From: Bacteroidota bacterium
Lineage (GTDB): Bacteria; Bacteroidota; Bacteroidia; Cytophagales; Cyclobacteriaceae
Direction of reading: 5' to 3'
DNA length: 57,470 nt
Assembly: GCA_018266055.1 (NCBI GenBank)
Contig: JAFDYT010000016.1
Span: 122,914 to 180,383 of the forward strand
This document shows positions 52,156-57,470 of the stretch, in pieces. Numbering within the stretch: position 1 is the stretch's first letter; each line of letters opens with the position of its first letter. Under the pieces are notes generated by a model. That model did not search any database. It was given only the letters and a program-made list of their open reading frames with translations, and was not told the DNA's origin. The translations under genes and the position numbers were made by a program.

Positions 52156-52917
52156 CTACTGTCTCCATTTTAATCCAAATTCAAGGCCAAGATACTCCCT
52201 CGTTATTTTAAGCATCAGGGATTGGGCCTCTTTTAAATTCATGCTCTTTTTTGGTGTCGCAAATTTTTTGTCACCGTGCCTTGCAACCACACCAAGCAAC
52301 CCAAAATTATTGGCAATACCTGTGAAGGTATTTAAGTCACTTTTAGCAATACCACAGTTTGAAAGAACTGTTGAAAATTTATTCTTAGAGCAATAAGTTT
52401 CTAATGAATCTAGAATTGCATACAAATTTATCCAACCTAAACCATTTCCAAATTGAAGAAGCAAATTTCTAATCTTTGTTTCTCTTCGTGATTTGTAAAT
52501 TGAGTTATTGATAAAATGAGAACTCGGGGATTCAAAAATCAAAAGGGGGCAATTGATTTTTTCTTCGTTGAACGGGTCTTCAGGTGTGATTAAATGTGGG
52601 TTGTCTGGTGTGATATTTTCAGGCTCTCCCCAGTAGTATAATCTGACGAATGAGAGTCGGCTTTCAAAATCTAACGCGGAAAAAGGATCGATGGTGCAGA
52701 TATTTGAGGCCCCTTTGTAAAGCGCTAGCAGATACAGTCCTTTGGCCCAAACCTCCTTTGGGTCTGTAAGGTCGTCCAAATGCTTCGAAGTAAAGAAAAA
52801 TTCAGGTGGAGAGTCATCTTCCTCAATCCGAACAATAGAAACGTCAATTCCAATCAATGATGAGTGAGATTCAGTTCGGGTATTTAAATGATCTACTGTA
52901 AATAAGTATTTGGGCAT
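52156..52917 (-). CDS. Hypothetical protein, 253 residues
   Basis: A soluble protein without recognisable domain. ATG 52917 gives M-P-K-Y-L-F-T-V-D-H-L-N-T; the frame is open to 52935. The middle has 'ICTIDPFSALDFESRLSFVR'-L-Y-Y-W-G-E-P and the C-terminal part is helical with 'FTGIANNFGLLGVVARHGDK'. The composition is that of a real gene. It is convergent with mobB and lies near the XRE regulator and the gene at 53356, which may form a functional group with it. Function unknown. Confidence 0.55.
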   Translation of the reverse strand: MPKYLFTVDHLNTRTESHSSLIGIDVSIVRIEEDDSPPEFFFTSKHLDDLTDPKEVWAKGLYLLALYKGASNICTIDPFSALDFESRLSFVRLYYWGEPENITPDNPHLITPEDPFNEEKINCPLLIFESPSSHFINNSIYKSRRETKIRNLLLQFGNGLGWINLYAILDSLETYCSKNKFSTVLSNCGIAKSDLNTFTGIANNFGLLGVVARHGDKKFATPKKSMNLKEAQSLMLKITREYLGLEFGLKWRQ

Positions 52918-53027
52918 AGCGAACTCCTCTGACAAAAATAATCACGATTTCATTTCACAGACTTTTGCACTATAGCAGCCCTCCATGTGGCATTTCCAAA
53001 GGCTCAATAGGTTTAAGTCAGCTAAGC

Positions 53028-53258
53028 TTACCTGACTTGATTTTCAACCCGTGCAAGAAATTCACTTGGTTTGATTTCAAGCAATGCACAAATTTTGAAC
53101 ACTACAGCGACAGAAGGAGTTCCAATGCCTCGTTCAATTCGTGAGATAAAAGAGCGATCTACGTCAGCATAATCCCCAAGTTCTTGCTGGCTCATTCTCT
53201 TGTTCTCCCTCAGTTCCTTTAAAACTTTCCCAAGCGCCTTATTTAGATCCCTTTTCAC
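53028..53258 (-). CDS. XRE family transcriptional regulator
   Basis: A 76-residue Cro/CI-type HTH protein: 'LGKVLKELRENKRMSQQELG'-D-Y-A-D-V-D-R-S-F-I-S-R-I-E-R-G-I-G-T-P-S and 'VFKICALLEIKPSEFL'. It is divergent from the gene at 53356, with a perfect 20-bp palindrome between them (53291-53310), so it probably represses both itself and that gene. Confidence 0.88.
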   Translation of the reverse strand: MKRDLNKALGKVLKELRENKRMSQQELGDYADVDRSFISRIERGIGTPSVAVVFKICALLEIKPSEFLARVENQVR

Positions 53259-53290
53259 AAAGGCAATCTATTGGGCGGGCATAATTTTAA

Positions 53291-53310
53291 TTGAGGATAA
53301 TTATCCTCAA
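53291..53310. promoter_or_regulatory. Perfect 20-bp palindrome, probable XRE operator
   Basis: TTGAGGATAATTATCCTCAA reads identically on both strands. It lies 33 bp upstream of the XRE gene and 46 bp before the gene at 53356. It contains AGGATA and TATCCT arms, but with a 2-bp spacer rather than the 4 bp of the island's other boxes, so it is treated as a separate operator. Confidence 0.75.
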
Positions 53311-53355
53311 TTTTTTATATTTGTCAGACTGTTTCGCGAAACCAGAAAACTTTAA

Positions 53356-54360
53356 ATGATGGAGGAATATCCACTGGAGAAATTCACAAACGAGGAGTTC
53401 TATTATATGATTTCATCGCTTCTAAGTCTTGGCGACCCTGGCTTCGTGCCAGAGCGCCTGTACATGTCATTTGATCAGAATCAATTGGGCCCAGTACAAG
53501 ACATAAAGTTCCTGTTCTTGACTAAGAACCTCATTTATACCGATGAAGGTGAGAAAGAAGTGACAGAGTACAGCGTTGGAAAAATTGACCAGGAATTTGA
53601 TAACATCGAGATATACAGGTGGCAATGTGATCCAAAAGTGATGTCCCCAGAAAGACCAAAGGTTAATGTTAACTTGGTTAGGTCAACTTTGTGCTGTCAA
53701 AATTCCCCACTCCCTTTCCGACCGGTTTCTTTCCTGAAAGGAGTAAATAGAATCAAATGTGAAAATGAATTCGACAAGCGAAATGACAACGACCTGTTCA
53801 ATTTAAAATGGCATCTTGATATCGCTTGTGGAATTCAACATCAATTTGATTTCGGAGAAATCGGCAGGCTTGGAACAAATTTCTCTGGCAACTACTTTCT
53901 TATTGTGCAGCCCGACAAGGTGAATACAGGGCGGTTAATCGTAAATACTTTTCATGTAAGCCTTGTTCAAGTGGAAGGACTGTTAACACTTGACAGCGAA
54001 AGAGTTCATGTGAGCGAGAATTTTATTGACAGTACTTCAATTCAACTATATGATAGCGGTGGCTCGAATACCACAATTGCAATTTCCCGTAGACAAAATG
54101 CTAAACGCTATCAAGAGCATAAAAACAACATGATGTCTGTATTAACCGAAACTGTGTTGAGCCTGTTACTGGATCTATCGCCTTCTATGCGCGAAAAATT
54201 GCTGGAAAATGAAACGCCTGAGGAGTTAATAATTTTTTGTAAAGAAAAGTATGATAGTGAATTTGATCTTAATGTCGACTCTCTCGGTATTGCGGGAGCG
54301 CACGAAATCGCTTGGCTAGAAGCTCTTGCCATTTTAAAAGTTGATCAACCTGAATTTTAA
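53356..54360 (+). CDS. Hypothetical protein, 334 residues
   Basis: A soluble, acidic protein. The N-terminal half has many aromatic strands ('MEEYPLEKFTNEEFYYMISS', 'KFLFLTKNLIYTDEGEKEVT'); the C-terminal 80 residues are helical ('LTETVLSLLLDLSPSMREKL', 'LGIAGAHEIAWLEALAIL'). No domain is recognised. An XRE regulator is divergent from it across a perfect palindrome, the layout of a controlled accessory function such as a toxin or defence gene, but sequence gives no direct support for either. Confidence 0.55.
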   Translation: MMEEYPLEKFTNEEFYYMISSLLSLGDPGFVPERLYMSFDQNQLGPVQDIKFLFLTKNLIYTDEGEKEVTEYSVGKIDQEFDNIEIYRWQCDPKVMSPERPKVNVNLVRSTLCCQNSPLPFRPVSFLKGVNRIKCENEFDKRNDNDLFNLKWHLDIACGIQHQFDFGEIGRLGTNFSGNYFLIVQPDKVNTGRLIVNTFHVSLVQVEGLLTLDSERVHVSENFIDSTSIQLYDSGGSNTTIAISRRQNAKRYQEHKNNMMSVLTETVLSLLLDLSPSMREKLLENETPEELIIFCKEKYDSEFDLNVDSLGIAGAHEIAWLEALAILKVDQPEF

Positions 54361-54379
54361 TCAAACTATTGAAACCAAT

Positions 54380-55074
54380 ATGAACGCCAAAACCATATGT
54401 TCTATTTTTACGCTGACTTTACTTTTAGCGATCTCGTGCTCAAGAAAATCAGAGAAAGATTATGTTGGCACTTACAAGACCTTCTATGCAACAAAGATAG
54501 AACTAGGCAATGCAGTCACTGGCTTCCTTTTTGGCGGGAGGGGGAGTAAAGTGGAAATCACAGCTAAGTCATTCAATGATCTAGGTGAAATAAGTATCGA
54601 ATTATTTGAAGGCAGGAATGGCCTTCAGGAGAGGGGGCATTGGTTGTCAAAAAAGCACAAAACTTGTCATTCAATCCTTCTGAGACAATTAAGAAAATGT
54701 CTTTTGATTTTTCTAATTTCAGAATGAACAGGGACACGCTCGTATTCTCTCTTGATAACGAACTGTGGAGACTCGAAGGAAAGAAGCTTAAGGGGATGAT
54801 TGTTAAAAATGAATCTGGAATTTTTCTTGGCATAGACAAAGCAGCGGGACTCAATACTGTGAATTGTCCCTTTGATGCTTCTGAAAAGGATGGTGTAAAG
54901 TTCTTTAAGTGTTTTGAAAAATCGAGGGCACATGAATTGGCAATTGAATTCTTCAGAATCCAGGAAAGAGAACTTCTTGCAGGTATAAAAAATGAACCTA
55001 AAACAAGCACCAGAAAAGTACTTGAGAACAGCTTGAATGAAGTAAGAAAACAGATGGCTTCGTTCGGTTTGTAA
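54380..55074 (+). pseudogene. Lipoprotein gene with a frameshift at a G run
   Basis: From ATG 54380 a lipoprotein signal (MNAKTICSIFTLTLLLAISC) is followed by 'YVGTYKTFYATKIELGNAVT'-G-F and 'AKSFNDLGEISIELFEG', then the frame derails after GAGAGGGGGCA near 54635. The next frame continues from that point as L-V-V-K-K-A-Q-N-L-S-F... 'MNRDTLVFSLDNELWRLEGK' and ends at 55074. One extra G in the run would join the two into about 231 codons. Could be a sequencing error, a real loss or slippage. Family unknown. Confidence 0.6.
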
Positions 55075-55122
55075 GAAATTTCTAACCACGAAAATTAAGA
55101 AATAGTACCTAAAATTACTGGA

Positions 55123-55386
55123 TCAAGAACTTTGCATCAGCTCCTTTAGCTCGTTAGAAAATTTGCTAATTGCAGCTTCCTTGAAATCGATCGGTTCGTA
55201 AAAAATGGTCCTTAATAACTTGCTGATTTCTTTTCCACGCTCGGAATAGGACTGAATTTTTTCAGAGTCCGGTTTTTTTGACTCTCCTTCCAAATGGGCG
55301 AGAACAGCATAACGGCCTCGCAGACGAGTCATGATAGAATTGAGTGTTTCGTCTCTTGCGAATTCTTCCATCATGAAATAACTCAT
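55123..55386 (-). CDS. Hypothetical protein, 87 residues
   Basis: A small, helical, highly charged protein: 'DETLNSIMTRLRGRYAVLAH' and 'SERGKEISKLLRTIFYEPID'. It begins with MSYFMM, where Met5 or Met6 are other possible starts. It lies 17 bp downstream of the integrase gene on the same strand, so it may be made with it. Its size and place would suit a recombination directionality factor, but no HTH is visible. Confidence 0.55.
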   Translation of the reverse strand: MSYFMMEEFARDETLNSIMTRLRGRYAVLAHLEGESKKPDSEKIQSYSERGKEISKLLRTIFYEPIDFKEAAISKFSNELKELMQSS

Positions 55387-55403
55387 GTCACAAATTTAAA
55401 ATT

Positions 55404-56654
55404 TTAAGCAAGTTTTTTTAGGGAAATTGACTTTTCAAAAATTGATGCCCTCAATTCATCTTCAAATTCAGAAAGGTAGTTTTCTGTTGTCTGTTTATCT
55501 GCATGACCTAGTGTTTCTTGAATGAATTCTGTACTAACACCACTGTTTTTAAGACTATTGGCAAGTGAGTGCCTACTTTTGCGCATAGATATTTTCTTAT
55601 TGATGCCCAGTTCCTTCATGATCTTTCTAATAAGCTTGCTCATGTTTGAATTAAGGCTTCTAATGGCATTCCAATTTTCTTCCTGCGACAGGCGGGGATT
55701 GCGAAGTGGAAAAATAAAGTTTTCAGGCGCGTGGTTCTGATTACCAATTTTGTCAATAATATCTTTTAAGTCCGTGGTCATGTAAATTTTTATATAGGGT
55801 CTATATTCTCGAAGAGTGTTTTTTGTTTTCTCCCTATAGAAGATAATAAAATCGCCCTGAATATTCTTGTATCGAAAATTGGCGATGTCCGACAAATATG
55901 CGCCATTGCAGAAATAGCAGGCAAGCCAATAATCTCGGGCTGTTATCCTTTCTTTTGAAGTAGAGCTGTATTCATATAAAAGTCTGATTTCGGCAGGGGT
56001 CAAAAAATCCTTTGGCTTGCGCTCATAGGGAGGTATGTAGTTATCAAACGGATAGCATTCCATAGGAATATACTTTTTCTTTTTCCGAGCGTAATTAAAC
56101 ATTGCTCGTAGTGTCCTTGTAATAATTCCTACGGAGTTCGTTTGCCTTCCAAGTTCACGCATCCACTTTTCGTACTTTATCAGAAAGGATGGAGTAATTT
56201 CTTCAAAATATAAATTCTTTTTGCTGGAGAAGTCGAGGATAGAGTTTACAGCTTGTTTATATATGTGAAGGTTTCCAAGTTGTTCTCGTAATTTCATTTC
56301 TCCGGCCATTTCATTATAAACAAACAGTAGCGTTGATTTTTCATATGATTGCGGCTCTTCATAATTCTGATTAAACTTATTCTTAAAAGAATCGTAGTTG
56401 AAGAATGGCATCAAGCCATCAATTATCCCTTCTGCTTTCTTGACGATGAGGTCAATTGAATTTCGTATCTCTCTGAACTTGTATTTGGGATTTCGCTCAA
56501 AGGATTTTTCAAATTCATCTTCGGAGAGATCAATTCCGGTAGAGTAAGATCGATTATCATCTCTTGTCATTGAAACCCGAATCTTAACTGGGTAGAGATC
56601 GTTGCCTTTTTTTCTTCTTTTGTCCAGAGTAACAGTTACAGTTGGCTTTTTCAT
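55404..56654 (-). CDS. int: Tyrosine recombinase (integrase)
   Basis: A 416-residue site-specific recombinase of the Bacteroidetes type. N-terminal arm-binding domain ('VTVTLDKRRKKGNDLYPVKI'-R-V-S), SAM-like core-binding domain ('YEKWMRELGRQTNSVGIITR'), and a catalytic domain with R-K-S-R-H-S-L-A-N, L-G-H-A-D-K-Q-T-T-E-N-Y-L. The place of the first catalytic Arg is taken by C-N-G-A-Y-L-S-D-I-A-N-F, so it is missing, as in the CTnDOT integrase. ATG 56654 is preferred; extension to 56678 would translate the repeats. It should excise and integrate the element at tRNA-Gly. Confidence 0.92.
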   Translation of the reverse strand: MKKPTVTVTLDKRRKKGNDLYPVKIRVSMTRDDNRSYSTGIDLSEDEFEKSFERNPKYKFREIRNSIDLIVKKAEGIIDGLMPFFNYDSFKNKFNQNYEEPQSYEKSTLLFVYNEMAGEMKLREQLGNLHIYKQAVNSILDFSSKKNLYFEEITPSFLIKYEKWMRELGRQTNSVGIITRTLRAMFNYARKKKKYIPMECYPFDNYIPPYERKPKDFLTPAEIRLLYEYSSTSKERITARDYWLACYFCNGAYLSDIANFRYKNIQGDFIIFYREKTKNTLREYRPYIKIYMTTDLKDIIDKIGNQNHAPENFIFPLRNPRLSQEENWNAIRSLNSNMSKLIRKIMKELGINKKISMRKSRHSLANSLKNSGVSTEFIQETLGHADKQTTENYLSEFEDELRASIFEKSISLKKLA

Positions 56655-56676
56655 TTGCACAGCATTTGCACAGCAC
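56654..56676 (+). repeat. Paired TTTGCACAGCA repeats, right arm-type sites
   Basis: TTTGCACAGCA at 56654-56664 and TTTGCACAGCAC at 56665-56676, in direct order and matching the pair at 69-92. They cover the 5' edge of int and its likely promoter, so binding of Int here could also repress its own gene. Confidence 0.65.
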
Positions 56677-56783
56677 AACCTATAAAATGTGACGAAGCTG
56701 AAAAAATTATTTCGACTTTATTTTCTGATTATCAACACTTTGTGTAAGTTGAATTAAGTTCGGAAAAGTTGATTAAAGCATAT

Positions 56784-56835
56784 GCATCAGCTTCCCAAGC
56801 TGAGGGTCGCGAGTTCGAGCCTCGTTTCCCGCTCT
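56784..56835 (+). repeat. Right attachment site: tRNA-Gly(CCC) 3' fragment
   Basis: The bases contain a complete anticodon arm (TCAGC, loop TTCCCAA, GCTGA), T arm (GCGAG, TTCGAGC, CTCGT) and 3' acceptor strand TTCCCGCT. No D arm or 5' acceptor matching GCGGGAA precedes it, so this is a non-functional fragment left at the far end of the element. Its last 24 bases equal bases 1-24. Confidence 0.85.
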
Positions 56836-57195
56836 TTTTAGAATGTTAATCGTTGTCTGTTATTAGTTAATTGTAATCCAGAGTAAACTATACGATTAAT
56901 TTGCTCCTTGAGACGTTATCTGTTATTTGTTAATCGTGATCAGCAACTAACCAATAGCGGATCACTATTCACAATTAACGAATAACGATTAACCGATAGC
57001 ATCTTCAAAGGGGCACCGGATCACGCGCTTTCCACTGCGCAAAAACCCGTCCGGTGTGACAGCGTAATGGTGAAGGCTAAGCTATTGCATAAGCATTAGT
57101 ATGAAAACTCATCTTCCAATTTAATTGTCTTGCCGGACAGTCAGGCGTGGGGCAAGTGTGCGATCCGGCATCCCGTTTTGGGTGACTGTAAAACA
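56836..57195. other. Flanking intergenic DNA with inverted repeat
   Basis: About 410 bp beyond the element before the next gene. GTTAATCGTT ... TTAGTTAATTGT (56845-56875) is related to the reverse complement of ACAATTAACGAATAACGATTAAC (56971-56993), with a third related copy near 56918-56938. These TTAATCGTTAT-type repeats look like a dispersed intergenic family. No gene is visible in the rest of the stretch. Confidence 0.5.
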
Positions 57196-57231
57196 AAAAA
57201 AAGCCTTCCGCGTCCGGAGGGCTTTTTATAA
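57196..57231. terminator. Bidirectional rho-independent terminator
   Basis: AGCCTTCCG and CGGAGGGCT form a 9-bp stem with one G-T pair and a 4-base loop, flanked by an A run on the left and a T run on the right. It lies 17 bp after the stop of the fibronectin gene and would work on both strands. Confidence 0.8.
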
Positions 57232-57247
57232 TCCAGGGAGCCTAGAC

Positions 57248-57470
57248 TTAGGCTGCCACGTACACACTGCGCACTTCACTCCATTCAGAGCGACCGGCAG
57301 GGGTAATCACACGAGCGCGGAAATAATAGCGCATGTTGAGGGCCAGACCGCTTTTGACAACTCGCCCACGAGTACCGGCTTCAAACGTAGTCCAGTTTGC
57401 CTCGTTGGTGAGGTCTGTGCAGATCTGAAACTCATACGCGCCACGTTTCACCGCCTTGTATTGCAGTCTT
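57248..57470 (-). CDS. Fibronectin type III domain protein, C-terminal part
   Basis: The frame is open through the right edge of the window (R-L-Q-Y-K-A-V-K-R-G-A-Y-E-F-Q...), so the start lies outside and the protein is partial. The visible 74 residues show a fibronectin type III half: Y-E-F-Q-I-C-T-D, W-T-T-F-E-A-G-T-R-G, 'LNMRYYFRARVITPAGRSEW'-S-E-V and a final strand. It belongs to the chromosome beyond the element. Confidence 0.78.
   Translation of the reverse strand, partial: RLQYKAVKRGAYEFQICTDLTNEANWTTFEAGTRGRVVKSGLALNMRYYFRARVITPAGRSEWSEVRSVYVAA

Noticed and set aside
53291-53310. Member of the AGGATA-N4-TATCyT regulon
   Set aside because: The arms are similar but the spacer is 2 bp, the palindrome is longer, and a divergent XRE gene explains it better.

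Overview
The window suggests a Bacteroidetes genome, most likely of the Cytophagales type. Several promoters carry the TAnnTTTG -7 element of this phylum. Shine-Dalgarno sequences are scarce, and the sphingolipid genes, the CTnDOT-like tra remnants and the integrase all belong to families typical of the phylum. No rRNA or complete tRNA gene is present.

Almost the whole window is one integrated element. The 3' end of a tRNA-Gly gene (anticodon CCC) begins at base 1, and its last 24 bases recur exactly at 56812-56835. The right copy carries about 50 bases of tRNA 3' half. A tyrosine recombinase gene lies 130 bp inside the right end, and paired TTTGCACAGCA repeats, probably integrase arm sites, lie just inside both ends. 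Beyond 56835 is ordinary chromosome: an inverted-repeat intergenic region, a terminator and the end of a fibronectin type III gene.

Layout. 0-2.4 kb: nuclease-like gene, broken rteC, lipoprotein. 2.5-16.8 kb: stress and metal cargo, namely a sterol-desaturase fusion, a sulfide/persulfide operon under an ArsR-rhodanese regulator, HxlR and SRPBCC genes, an arsR-merTP pair, and a sigma-factor-led redox operon (YceI, thioredoxin, peroxiredoxin). 16.9-19.9 kb: decayed conjugation genes (traJ, traK, traL/M-like, traN). 20-45.7 kb: an anaerobic nitrogen-oxide island. 45.8-46.9 kb: a scar of fused gene fragments. 47-52 kb: a mobilization module (HTH, ParA-like, putative oriT, accessory protein, relaxase). 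52-56.7 kb: unknown genes, an XRE regulator and the integrase.

The nitrogen-oxide island encodes reduction of nitrite to NO by NirK and of NO to N2O by a quinol-type NOR and a NorCB-like pair. I see no nosZ and no nitrate reductase. Accessory genes are nirV, sco, ric (di-iron repair), an NnrS-like membrane protein, DUF2249 proteins, a MIP18/SufT-like protein, hemerythrin, NDH-2 and two cysteine-bearing Rrf2 regulators. A class II ribonucleotide reductase and a norC-norB-queD-nadA-nadB operon add NO- or oxygen-insensitive biosynthesis. Divergent from norC is a predicted three-gene ceramide operon. Two recurring dyads, TAAAAGTAT-N4-ATACTTTTA and AGGATA-N4-TATCyT, sit at near-fixed positions in the main promoters and suggest a two-regulator NO/anaerobic regulon carried on the element.

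The element is probably mobilizable but no longer self-transmissible. At least six genes carry frameshifts, stops or deletions (rteC, tfoX, an outer-membrane protein, hemolysin III, an RND pump, a lipoprotein). Isolated single-base shifts could be sequencing errors; the tra and RND deletions could not.
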